From the NCBI GenBank assembly GCA_032209605.1, contig JASFXZ010000035.1, positions 4,407,001 through 4,471,000 of the forward strand: 64,000 bases of DNA, written 5' to 3'. Under the pieces are notes generated by a model. That model saw nothing but the letters and a program-made list of their open reading frames with translations, made no database searches and was not told where the DNA came from. Each line of letters begins with the position of its first letter. Position 1 is the stretch's first letter. The translations under genes were made by a program, and so were the position numbers. This document shows positions 39,401 through 49,123 of this stretch, in pieces. The DNA comes from Mactromeris polynyma (lineage: Eukaryota; Mollusca; Bivalvia; Venerida; Mactridae).

Positions 39401-40008
39401 TATTCATCATTTTACAGGATGTAAGGTACATCACAATTATGTCAACTAGTTTAGTATGTAAGATTAACAAACGACTACCAATATCTTTTTCAGAAATGGT
39501 GCTAAGCGCAGTGGTCTGTTCTGTGCTGTCAGTATTCTGCTTGAAAAAGTGGAGGCAGAAGGTCAAGTCAGTGTACCAAATACTCTGAGACAGCTTCGTG
39601 CTCGCAGGAAAAAGGCTATTCCAAACAAGGTTGGTTATGTTTTCTCTCTCTTGTATATGTACTGCCAAATGCTACCTGACTTAACTCCTTCATTTGCTCA
39701 ATTATTTCTGTATACAGAGATTCGATAAATTCAGTTCACATGCAATTCTTAACAAATGTACTAATTAATTGAGCGGCAATATAGGATACATTTGGCAGTT
39801 TTATCCAGCTGTCGAAGCATTTAAATCTGAAACATTATGAAACTCGTGTCAATGCATCCTCAAATATTTATTTAAATTGATAAAGACGATGTACATGTAT
39901 TTGTTAAAACTGATATTTCTTTACTTACAGGAGCAATTCAGATTTTGCTTTCGTAGCATTGAATCTCATCTGGAGTCGAACAATACGTACGCTAATTTTG
40001 CTCCGTAG
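24416..40008 (+). CDS. Gene D: EGF-like receptor tyrosine-protein phosphatase, complete (970 aa)
   Basis: Coding exons: 24416-24470, 24935-25747, 26136-26235, 26729-26796, 27276-27496, 27955-28042, 28431-28495, 28659-28695, 29076-29179, 30099-30224, 31548-31696, 32541-32676, 35388-35516, 36021-36123, 36860-36936, 37170-37304, 38409-38537, 38917-39080, 39494-39629, 39931-40008. All phases join and sum to 2913 bases including TAG. Order: signal peptide, cysteine-rich ectodomain, transmembrane helix with RRR stop-transfer, juxtamembrane region, phosphatase D1, phosphatase D2. D1 has PYDHSRVKI, WPD, HCSAGIGRTG and QRVSMVQT. D2 is degenerate. The protein ends TYANFAP, with the YANF motif that in PTP-alpha binds Grb2 when phosphorylated. 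It should remove phosphate from tyrosines at the plasma membrane, plausibly opposing the ITAM paralogues next to it. The ATG was chosen because it opens the signal peptide and matches the other copies. Confidence 0.85.
24935..25747 (+). CDS. Gene D exon 2: cysteine-rich ectodomain
   Basis: 813 bases, phase 1 to 1, same length as in A. It opens LTSAILPEC at the signal cleavage region and ends at GPKCMMG. EGF/furin-like cysteine spacing runs throughout, with several N-x-S/T sites. A match this close in length and sequence to A, despite different cytoplasmic parts, suggests recent duplication or gene conversion confined to this exon. Confidence 0.85.
26136..26235 (+). CDS. Gene D transmembrane exon
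   Basis: Encodes a stalk (GESGINGAAVGGG) and a Val/Ile helix ending VVLRRR. An alternative acceptor nine bases upstream (TGTAAG|CTTTGACAG) would add three in-frame residues. Gene E appears to depend on that upstream acceptor. Confidence 0.8.
26729..27496 (+). CDS. Gene D juxtamembrane exons 4 and 5
   Basis: Exon 4 (68 bases) is basic and charged. Exon 5 (221 bases, phase 1 to 0) is acidic, then contains AVYENV and ETYEQEFA, the usual lead-in to the first phosphatase domain. YENV fits pYxN, the Grb2 SH2 consensus. These exons occupy the place where A has its ATYVNTL and ITAM exons, with identical entry phases. Confidence 0.75.
27955..35516 (+). CDS. Gene D phosphatase domain D1 (exons 6-13)
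   Basis: Starts LPKGLTQSY; KNRF replaces the usual KNRY, and the position of PTP1B Asp48 is glycine. Then PYDHSRVKI, FINACFID, NGYIASIGP, TFWTMVW, VMLTNL, KCEQYWP, HYTAWPD, VIIHCSAGIGRTGTY, QRVSMVQT and EQYEFLHKAL. The catalytic cysteine codon is at 31692-31694, right before an intron that splits the signature motif (exon 11/12, phase 2). The WPD, P-loop and Q-loop are intact, so activity is expected; the altered phosphotyrosine loop may change substrate grip. Confidence 0.85.
30415..30690 (-). repeat. Dispersed repeat inside intron 10 of D (minus orientation)
   Basis: Contains TGTTGCCAACTGTCTGG, TGTCCTGTGATG and GATTGTTGTTTTCCGGGAGG, the reverse complement of the long repeat at 13283-13540. 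Also present in E at 58235-58510, so it was inserted before the D/E duplication. Confidence 0.55.
32256..32383 (+). other. Conserved open segment with splice sites in intron 11 of D
   Basis: Bounded by AACAG and |GTAAG, 128 bases, open in one frame (starting G-M-Y-E-G-V-K). E has the same segment at 60047-60174, same length and boundaries, also open. It would need phase 1 entry and leave in phase 0, so it cannot sit between exons 11 and 12 (phase 2) without a frameshift. Many differences between the copies change amino acids. It may be a relic exon. Confidence 0.3.
34561..34712. repeat. GC-rich repeat in intron 12 of D
   Basis: Starts TACGGGGGAGATCCCGCGGA, contains a run of about 14 C at 34670-34683, and ends near CCGGGCCTGGACATG. 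Its composition contrasts sharply with the AT-rich surroundings. A shortened copy is at 62214-62312 in E. Confidence 0.45.
35290..35354 (+). pseudogene. Partial duplicate of D1 exon 13
   Basis: Acceptor-like TTTAAG, then E-Q-Y-N-F-L-Q-K-A-L-V resembling the start of exon 13 (EQYEFLHKALV), open for 65 bases to a possible donor AG|GTAACA. The length is not a multiple of three, so inclusion would shift the frame. E has the same 65-base segment at 62883-62947. Confidence 0.5.
35613..35724 (-). mobile_element. Dispersed repeat, insertion specific to D intron 13
   Basis: E reads straight across this point (CCAGTCTTTCTTTC near 63200), while D carries about 112 extra bases with TTGTTGTTTTTTCCGGAG, GGAGGCACTGTCTTATG and TTCCCTGTCGTTACC. 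This shows that the short form of the dispersed repeat behaves as a unit of about 110 bases. Deletion in E is the alternative. Confidence 0.5.
36021..40008 (+). CDS. Gene D phosphatase domain D2 (exons 14-20), pseudophosphatase-like
   Basis: Follows D1 through an LLKTIIDEEL linker. Landmarks: DRYRPML, SSNYINAVFV, YIIAQSPL, VDEFLCLI, then TDWKTDEKS at the WPD position, HCLNGAKRSGLFCAV at the P-loop, and EQFRFCFRSI near the end. The C-x5-R spacing survives, but the general-acid aspartate region and the S-A-G-x-G core are replaced. This fits a regulatory, probably inactive second domain as in most receptor phosphatases. Confidence 0.8.
37809..37969. mobile_element. pogo-like MITE in intron 16 of D
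   Basis: Left end CAGTAAAACCTCAATAATAA and right end GTGAGGTTTTACTA are inverted repeats, flanked by TA on both sides. 161 bases with internal GGTCTTAATATTGAGGTTG repeats. It is the best preserved copy of this family in the window. Confidence 0.6.
39263..39317 (+). repeat. Left arm of a 50-base inverted repeat
   Basis: Begins ATTACAAATGAATGG and continues TTAATGGTGGACAATCACTT. Its reverse complement is at 40745-40797. The pair encloses the last two exons of D and the candidate exon at 40546. Confidence 0.6.
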
Positions 40009-40327
40009 AACTACCAATGGGATACTCCGATGTTTTGTCCCAGAAGTAGCGAGTTTTGACGACCGACCAGAACATTATTTTGAAGTGCTTACGGATTAAA
40101 ACTGCATACCATTGAATTATAACCACATCAATAGTGTACATTTTGAATATGCACAGTATATCGTCTTTAAAGAACATTAATATTGTATTTTTCTTACTGA
40201 CTTTCTCTATGTTTTGTACATATAAATTTTGTTTCAAGGATGTATTCTTCTGACGATTTTAACGTAATTTGGAAGTGGTCAACGGGAGGTAACTCGCGAT
40301 TTATTTCAATGTCGCAAAATGGCTGGA

Positions 40328-40333
40328 AATAAA
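40328..40333 (+). terminator. candidate polyadenylation signal for gene D
   Basis: AATAAA about 320 bases after the stop codon. It is the first canonical hexamer I noticed, but such motifs are common in AT-rich DNA. Confidence 0.3.
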
Positions 40334-40545
40334 TATTATCGTTTAAATGTACCTAAATTGTTTCTATATTTTCATTTCGTCGGAAATAAATTAATAAAAG
40401 GGAACTAGAAATGGTTTTATCACATAACATACGGCGCGGAGTGATTATAACCTATGCATTATTTCGCGTATTATACTAGTGTATCATTTATGCAAAATAG
40501 GGCCGCATCACATATTCATACGCGCTGTCAGAAATCAAAACAAAC

Positions 40546-40655
40546 ATGGCCGACTTTCGCGTATCGGTCTACGACAAATATGTAGCATTTCGCGGTCGTC
40601 TAAATGTCAAACAGCTTCGTAAACGAAAGTTTATCAGAATTCTAACCATTGCGAG
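40546..40655 (+). CDS. Candidate first coding exon of an unrelated gene
   Basis: ATG in good context (AAACATGGCC) opens M-A-D-F-R-V-S-V-Y-D-K-Y and stays open for 36 codons to AG|GTAAAC. The stretch is richer in GC and CpG than its surroundings, as first exons often are. The product, rich in Arg/Lys, is not recognised. No continuing exon was found in the following 2 kb. It could be the internal part of a transposon, given the flanking inverted repeat. Confidence 0.3.
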
Positions 40656-40744
40656 GTAAACGCGTTCTTCAAATCCGATGCAAGTGCACATTTCAGCTTG
40701 TCTGGAGGTATCAACATATGGTTCGCTGTCCATATAGAGATGTT

Positions 40745-40797
40745 TACATAATTTGAAGGCGGAGTTGATTGTCCACCATTAACCATTCATTTGTAAA
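40745..40797 (-). repeat. Right arm of the inverted repeat
   Basis: Reads GAAGGCGGAGTTGATTGTCC and continues to CCATTCATTTGTAA, the reverse complement of 39263-39317 with a few changes. Confidence 0.6.
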
Positions 40798-40799
40798 TG

Positions 40800-42980
40800 A
40801 TATGAACAATATTTTCGTATGTTTTCATATTGTGTTTTATTTGAATTTTTGTCCATGAGACAAGGTATTAAAGAGTTAAAACACCCAAAATTATTTTTTA
40901 TTTGAGACATTTTCAGATGGCCATAGTTTCTTTAAATGCGCACATACATATGTTTTTATTTTATGAAAACACATCAGAAAATATCTCTCTTCCAAAATAT
41001 AACGACCATTTTAAAAGTTTAATGCAGGAAAAATTTGGCTCCTCAGAAGTGTACATCCTTAACTGTGCTAACATTATAGCTAGAAATTTAGCCGGTTTGT
41101 TGTTAAATATCTCTTCATGTTTAGTTGTTATGTAGTCCCATGTTTTCATCCTTTTATTACATTTGTTTCGTTTGATTATTATTTCACCTGAAGTTAGCAT
41201 CTTCATGTTTTGTTTTGTACCCGATTAATTACTCAATAATACAATCAATGTACATGTAATAATGGTTTCATTTGAATATGTACGTGATATTAATAACATT
41301 ATTAGCTCTGGGTTGGATTTCTTCGATGTACGTATAACCCATTTACAATAGCGTTAATTGTGTGTATTTTGGTGTATGAGTAGTGTTATTATAATAATAA
41401 ATCGTAAGTCACTGGTATATATTTCTGCTTTATATAACTATCGTCCAAATAACATCGGTTACCAGCGGACAATTAGGCTTCACACACGACTACACATGTT
41501 GACAATGATAATCTGATTAATTAAAACCTATAATAAAATCAGTAGGTGGATATTGCTGACATACATCATGTTTATCTAATTTATAAATCTTCGCAAGTAC
41601 AACACATGCTATGTTACCAAAAATAAGTCATCGTCGGACAAAGCGCTCAAGTTGGTGACGTCGAAACATTGATTGGGAAATACTCGACCTCAAATACAGA
41701 CTTCCATATTTTGATACTGAGGTCAGTTTTGACATAACAATAATTATATGCATATTTACCAGGATTGCAAATCGTCTGGACAATTAACTATTCAACCAAA
41801 TTCAATTATACATAAACGACTAATATAAAGGATTGATGATAAGCATGGAATAACTTAGATGAACATATTTGAATATACATGTATTTCCTAGAGGCGTAAG
41901 TAAATTTAAAGAAACTTATATCATTACTTCAACACAATGCAATATGTTAACTAGAAGAGAGAGAATTTACATTGCTACAGGGAACGCTGTGCATCTTCAT
42001 ACAGACCTCCGAAAAAAAATCAATCTATAAAATATAAGGCATTTGAGTCATGTCTGAAGCCTACCAAGATATATTGCAATACTTTGCCAAACGTATCACA
42101 ACATTACTACATTAACCTAAGCTATCACAGTAGATAGTTTTCTTTAGTTAACGTAATAATTTAACTGTCCAAATAATTTGCGAAAGTATTTATTCATAAG
42201 TTAACACAAAACATATTCACGTGTACATTCTCATTTTACCTTTAACATTCATTCATTGTTAATTTACATTTTACTTTCACTTTGTATTTAACGTGTAAAT
42301 AGACCCTAGTCAAAATGATGTAGCATTATGAGTCCGCGATTTATACACATGTATAACTAATTGACGTATACACAGTTTGTAGTGTTAACTTGTTTAATAC
42401 TACATTTAAACAATTAGTATTCGATTTGTGTTTATCGTGCAATCTTTCCAACACATCTGTATACTATCAGCATTCAGAATCGACGGCTACGTTGGTCTGA
42501 AATATATGCAATGGAAGGAAGAAAGTCCGTTTCTCTATAAAATCATCACATGTTGTTGGACATTTGTTGACCCGCCTCACGTTGATTGTGTTGTTGGCAA
42601 TATGTTTATTTACTGCTAAGCACATTCTTTTGTTTAAAATTAGCAGGAATTAGTAAGAATCGACAAAGATTCGCGTCGAAGCACGATACATGACATTATA
42701 AAGTAGCCGTTACATCATTCGTAACCAAAAATGTAAAATATGTTACGCTAGGTCGTATTTATAGGACTAACGCAATCGATATATAAGCACGGAAGTTAAG
42801 ATATGTGCCCAGGCGTGAAATATAAAGAACATAACAACTAGACTTAAGATTAAATGTGGAATTTACGCATCCGCACAGTTTCTGACTGTCTTCTTTTTGT
42901 GGATTTATTATCAGATTCAAGTTTATTAGTAATTAGACCATGATGTTTATTTGAGCAAGGTAATAATTTCTTTTCCGAAA
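40800..42980. other. Spacer downstream of D
   Basis: AT-rich with no recognisable exon. A copy of the dispersed repeat lies at 41952-42050 (CAGGGAACGCTGTGCATC, AGACCTCCGAAAAAAAATC). The open frames of 60-80 codons near 40902 and 42428 have no motif and no paralogue. Confidence 0.4.
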
Positions 42981-44504
42981 ATGGTCCGCCATTCACTGTT
43001 TTGGGGCGATTACTGTTTTCCTTTTGCGCTTGCATTTAGGTGAGTTACCTTTATATATTTATTACATATATTATTAATCGCAGAATGAACATGTTCAGGA
43101 ATCGTCACATCTTTATACGTAGTGGGTCAGATACTGTTTAATTAGTTTTGAAAATGGAAGCATGTGAAGATATCTAGACGGCATTCCTTTACATTAAATT
43201 TTAAGTCATCGATCCAAACATGTTTACTAAGTGTGTGAGAAAATTCATTACTATACATTGGCTAGGGATCAGTAGATTGAAACAAGCATTCTGTATTTTA
43301 TCAATCGAAAACATATAAATATGTAACACGCTAGCGTCGTCGACAATCAAATTGTGGGAAAATGAAATTGATACAGCAGGGTCCGTATTCATAAAGCTCC
43401 TAAGATTTTAAGTAAGGAAAGTCCTTATCTTTATAAATCTCCTTAAAACAATACTTAAGAATATTTCCAATATCTAAGTAAAAATCTATAAAACCTCAGG
43501 AAAATGTATGAAACTAAGGGAAATTGTATCATTAGGAGCGTTATGAAGACGGACATAGGTCAATTGTTTCGAGCACTTAGGGTAGGTTAAACTACATGAG
43601 ATGTTATTGTTTCCTTAATGGAGATGTTTTAATATCTGTCTTTGAAAAACAATAGAAAACATGTCATTTACATGTATATATGTATTTTATCACAAAATAT
43701 ATAAATATACACCACAGAATAATACTAATTCCGCTCAAATTCTAGTAATAAAATATAAGCGCTTACAGAATATCCAAATAATGTGGTAGTTTTAATAGCA
43801 AATCCAGTTGCATGGGCACATGGCTCAACAGACCTGCTATTGAAAGAAATAAATGAACTGAAATGTTAATTTTATGCTATGGCTCCTGAAGGGAATTTTC
43901 ATAATTTCGAATTGAATGCTTATGTTGTCAATATGATGTAAAAGAAGGGAATCTATCGATGTAAGTCATTAATAAAATGTGAAGTGTTGTTCTGGCAGTA
44001 TTTACCGATATGCTTAGATTCTTAGAGTCTAATTTCGGTTCGATTGCCTTTATAAACCCGTTTACATTTTATTCGGTTAAACAGTTGTTTCATTTTTAGC
44101 AACCGTAGCAGCTGAATGTGAAAACTGTGGTTGCTGTGTAAACAAAAGATGCGATTGTTTACTCAATTATTGCAGAAATGGATGCATTCCTGGATTCAGT
44201 GGGTTTAAACGTAACAAAAAAATGTTCTGTAAATTGTGTTACATGTGACCGATTGACAAACACATATTGTTTAACCTGTCCCAGCGGAAGATACTTAAAC
44301 AACAACAAATGTTGTGTTGATTGTCCAGACAGATGTAAACAATGCACGTCAATATCAACGTGCCAGGAATGCAATTTCCCGTACACCAATATTGACTAAA
44401 CAACGGGATGTTCTTTATCGTGCCCACACAATTGTTTATGTGATACTCCTGATGTCTGCTCCTCATGTAAAGAAGGTTACTACAATCTGAGGAATGACTG
44501 TCTT
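42981..44504 (+). pseudogene. Locus F: truncated, frameshifted family member
   Basis: The signal-exon relic 42981-43039 starts ATGGTCCGCCATTCAC and ends TTTAG|GTGAGT, but leaves in phase 2 rather than 1. Exon 2 starts at 44100 (AECENCGCCVNKRCDC), then a shortened first repeat, a frameshift at the A-run near 44215, a return to the family pattern (KCSVNCVTCD, CVDCPDRCKQC) and a stop TAA at 44397. The match ends abruptly at GACTGTCTT (44504), where spacer sequence like 11890 begins. It is more diverged than the other copies and so may be an older member. Confidence 0.7.
43381..43554. mobile_element. Small inverted-repeat element (MITE) inside locus F
   Basis: Left end GTCCGTATTCATAAAGCTCC and right end GGAGCGTTATGAAGACGGAC are imperfect inverted repeats about 174 bases apart. 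It lies between the two exons of F. No clear target duplication. Confidence 0.55.
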
Positions 44505-46760
44505 ATGGTACATGTATATGTCTTGTCACAAATACACCAAACCATTGTCTTCATACAAAAAAATACCTGTTCATCTTCCTTTGATGACAAACACCGACGA
44601 CAGGAAGTTTTATTATTCGTTTGTGTTAAGCCCTTGTGTGCAGCATTATGTTGTAACAATGAACGTAATGAATATTGTTATCATTTGAGAATTCAAGTTA
44701 AATGTACTACAAACTTATTAGTGTTGCTGAGCAGTCTGCTGATACTGGATGTGAAAAGAATATAAAAAATAGAAAACTTAGTATTCTGCGTGGTTCACTT
44801 TGTTTGAGGGTTCGGTTTGAATCTGAGATTTAAGGAATTTTAGAGTATAGCTTTTATACTCCGCACTCAGAACTAAAACCTTACCCTCATTAAAATATAC
44901 TCACTAGGATCTCAAAGAAAGTAGATAACCAAGAATACAAATAACTTAAGAAATAACCCACTTTGCAGTCACAATTATTCACATTCGTACTCAACAGGGC
45001 ACAGTTTGAGTCCTGAGTACTTGGCATAACAGTTATAATACCGATCCCAGACAAAAATACCGTTTTTCCGAAGTCCAGTTTTATTTCCCTTCCTTATTTT
45101 TGACCACTTCACAATTAAGGCATTCAGAACCAATGGTAGAAATATTATTGAGATTGTCTTTTTATTCTTCACTGTGATACATTAGCAAACACATTACGAC
45201 ACACTAATTCCCATTTGTTAAGAAAACGCAGTGGTTACACCTATCCATTAAGAGGTTCACATACTATCGGCCCTCGTTTATTTTACATCATTCTATACGA
45301 ATACTTGGTATAATCCGAAATAATTACAAGGTCTCGATATATTTTCTGCTGGTCGAATTGAAGTGGGCTATTCGACAACATGTCTCATTCGATATAAACT
45401 TTCGGACCCGATGAATTCGAATGAACGAGGTTTACTGTATGTACTCCGACGAGTCAAAACCGATTGTTATTTGTGTAATTTAATAGGTAAATAATGAGAC
45501 ATATCTACAGGTTAAAATATCACGACAGTGCACAGTAATTGAAACGCAAGCATCTTACAAAACTTCCTTAATAAAACAACTTATTTGTGATGAAGCAAAA
45601 TAACACTGTACATTTATTTCAAATATAGTGCAACATAATGTACTATGTTTGATTGCAAGTGTGATTATATTATAAACCCATTATGTATTGTTAAACTTTT
45701 GTTCAGTCTTTAGATATTTTACAGACTTTCAAAGATGTATAGAATGATTACCATAGTATTTTGCTGACATTTACCAAATATTGCGGAATAAGAAACAAAA
45801 TGTCCATCCATTCCCTGTAGCTACTTATTATCACTCTTTTATAAATAATATTTGCAATAACATGATAAATGTACTTTTAACGTTGTTTCGTGTCAAACAA
45901 TAATAAGTATTCGTTTAAAAGAGAGAGAACACGTTGCTTTAGTGAACGCCCTATACATAAGAGTCCCCCTACACAGACCTCCGGGGAAAACAATAATCAA
46001 TAAAACATAAGGCATTTGAAAAGGTTCAAGTTTCATACGAGGCCTGGTCGACCATTAGGAATAAGTAGGAGAATCAAAGAGGACAAACAGTTGGTGGAGG
46101 GAATTAACGGAAGGAAACTATCACAGGACAAATCAAGACAGGTGGCAACAATAGGTCGAAACTGGGCAGAAACTAGCATGAACACTATATAAAGTGAAAG
46201 AGTTGCACAGGGGAAAGGGAAATATAACATACATTTAAAACACAAACAGAAATAATAACCATACATCAAATTACAGCATTGGAACTGTCAGAAAAAAATA
46301 CCGCGGATTTAAATCGTTTTAACGGCTAGCCAACCTCACACTTCATCGCTATATGGTCATTGTTTTCCAACATATACACATACATTGACTGTTTAGGAAC
46401 AAAATTATAATTTGTAATAAGTATAACTTGTTAAAACCTAATAAGAAATTTGAATTAAAGATACGAGTTAACGTAGGTGACTTACGTGGTAAGATTATAT
46501 ATAAATTTGTAATTATTGATACAAATATTTTCCGACCAGGAACAAGAAGCTTTACGCACACATACAAATCAATGATACATTGTTGTATTAACATTGGATT
46601 TATTATATTTAATTTCGAATAACTGAATTGACTAAATGAGGAAGGGACGACACCATGGCTAGGTGGTGTAATCTTTTGCTGTACAGCGCAAATGTTCGCT
46701 GTGCTTAAACATGGACGACGACTGACTATACCATTGTAACACCTCTATTTATGTCATGGC
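44505..46760. repeat. Duplicated spacer block, second copy
   Basis: Matches 11883-14155 in order, from TCACAAATACACC to TTTATGTCATGG, including the long dispersed repeat at 45920-46160. Noncoding. The junction with exon 2 of F at 44504 is a rearrangement breakpoint. Confidence 0.6.
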
Positions 46761-46879
46761 TTCACGATTTTGCACAATCGGATCGCGTAGAGTGTGTTTT
46801 GTTTTTATTAAATGTATTATTCATGCTCATACGAGGTTGGTTTTATTACCCAAACAAGGTCCTAGATATTTATTCCGCC

Positions 46880-46990
46880 ATTAGAATCCGGAGCAATGGT
46901 ACATTGATTGGTGGATCGTTTAATAAAGTGGGGTATAGATTGAAGTATTTCCAGAAAATGAATGGTATTGCCTGATTTTATTTCACGGCT
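46880..46990. repeat. Unit-start block
   Basis: Carries AATCCGGAGCAATGGTACAT and AGTATTTCCAGAAAATGAATG, matching blocks at 6460, 21530, 23385 and 50090. In 23366 and here it follows directly on a break in homology. Confidence 0.45.
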
Positions 46991-47114
46991 TAGTTTGTAG
47001 TTGACTTGATCCATTGTACTAGGCCAATATATGTCGACTTGTGTTATAACTGTTTGTATCTGTACTCTTTGTGAATTAGTATGTGTTCGTTAGTGTTGAA
47101 GTGATGAATATCAA

Positions 47115-47405
47115 TACTGGGCAGAAACTATCATGAACACTATATAAAGTGAAAGAGTTGCACAGGGAAAAGGGAAATATAACATACATTTAAACACAAA
47201 AAGAAACAATAATCATACAGCAAATTACAGCATTGGAACTGTCAGAAAAAATACCGGGGATTTAAATCGTTTTAACGGCTAGCCAACCTCACACTTCATC
47301 GCAACATATACACATAAATTGACTGTTTATGAACAAAATTTTAATTTGTAATAAGTATAACTTGTTAAAGCATAATAAGACATTTGAATTAAAGAGACGA
47401 GTTAA
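47115..47405. repeat. Third, partial copy of the spacer block
   Basis: Repeats 46160-46470 (CTGGGCAGAAACTATCATGA to GAATTAAAGA) and thus also 13540-13850. A short internal deletion removes the ATATGGTCAATG part. Nearby tandem placement suggests a local duplication. Confidence 0.6.
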
Positions 47406-48431
47406 CTTAGCTTAGTTTGTAGTTTACTTGATCCATTGGGAAGTACTGAATAGCAATACTGATCATATGTTTCAATTTTGAAATTCATTTTTGCTCGACA
47501 TAAGTGTTTATATTTATAATGAATTGCCCATTTATGTTAACAGGGAACTTATAATGTATCCATTTATTTACACAAAACGCAAGGAGTTGAAAAGTTCTTA
47601 TGACAAACCTATTGGGCTGTTTTATGTTGTAGATAAATACTTTTTACATACATATAAGTACATGTGTATTGGATTCATAATTGTTCAATATCTGACATTT
47701 AAATCAAAGTATAATTTCATTTCATATAACCAAATATCAACAAATATGCATTATCAAATAATATTCCTTCAGTTTTGACAAAATGCGAAATGTGTAATGT
47801 CTATCAATGAAAACATCTTCCAGTTTTATAGCAATTATTTGTATTAAACATTGATTTACCCCTGGACGAAGCCCGTTCAAAGAATGTACGTTCAGAAGGG
47901 CCCAATACATATTTAATTATCTCCAATATTTAACAAAAGATATTAGAGCAGAAAATTCCTCACACTTCAACACTTCAAACGAGAGGCCAATAGAAGTCGA
48001 ATAAAAAGCTAAAGAGATAAGCAAAGAATGATAAAAACGACATCGTACTATTTTATTTCATAAAGAGCTTTGTTGACAAACAAATAACTGCGTCTTAAAT
48101 ACCGTCTGCAGTACTGCATTTGCAAAGGGTTCTTTAATTGTTGAAATATGAAAGAGAGAGAATACGTAACTACAGGGAAAGCCACATACATAAGACAATG
48201 CCTACTCACGCAGATCTACAGAACTGCATTTATGCGATAAGGCGACGAATATAAACACATAATCATTTACAACTGATCTTACTGCAGTATCTTGAAACAA
48301 AAATGAAATTTGCATTTTTGAAAGAACTTAAACTTTGTTATTGTTAATACATAAAACAATGATATGAGAGTTTAAAACATTACCATTTCAATTACAAAAT
48401 AGGTTGTTGCGGTAACCGACACATGTAAACA

Positions 48432-48597
48432 AACTACAGTAAGACCCCACTTAAAGACCACCCCAAAAACAATACCACCTCAAAATTAAGAACACAAATA
48501 TCATTTCATTCTACACAGTTTTAGTCTTAATTCACCCTCAATAATTATACCAGTTTTCAGAGGTCCCAAACGGTGGTCTTATTATTGAGGTTTAACA
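48432..48597. mobile_element. pogo-like small DNA element
   Basis: Starts CAGTAAGACCCCACTTAAAG and ends GGTCTTATTATTGAGGTTTA, imperfect inverted repeats; paralogue of 19550-19712. Confidence 0.5.
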
Positions 48598-48943
48598 AAT
48601 ACACCAAATCATAATCTTCATACAAAACTCAAACCGATAGTTTTCCTTTGATGACAAACACCGACGACAGGAAGTTTTATTTTTTAATTTATGTTAAGCC
48701 CTTGTGTGCAGCATATCAGATTGCAAGAATGCACGTAATGAATATTTTCATGAACTGTTAGGTATTTGGGAATACAAGTTACCACAAAACGTTCGTGAAC
48801 TCGGTATACATTTTAACGATTAAATGGAGCTATCATGATAATGATATAATTGTAATCGCTCTCAACATTCTTTCAAATTCATTTCAACATCTACAAGAAC
48901 ACATAAAACGTCCTCGATTACTGAATCAAACAGCACTTCATAC

Positions 48944-49123
48944 AGTAATTCTTCGAAAATAAGACCACCCTTCGGAACCTTAAAAACTTTATCTTTATAT
49001 TGGAGTGGTCTTAATATCTCGGTTGAATAAAAAGCAAAACTGAGAAATTGGACTTTTAAATTGTTTTCCTTATTTCGAAGTGGTCTTATTATTGAGGTTG
49101 TCTTTAATATGGGTTTTACTATA
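48944..49123. mobile_element. pogo-like small DNA element
   Basis: Contains AAGACCACCCTTCGGAACC and ends ATGGGTTTTACTATATA; paralogue of 20049-20215. Confidence 0.45.
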
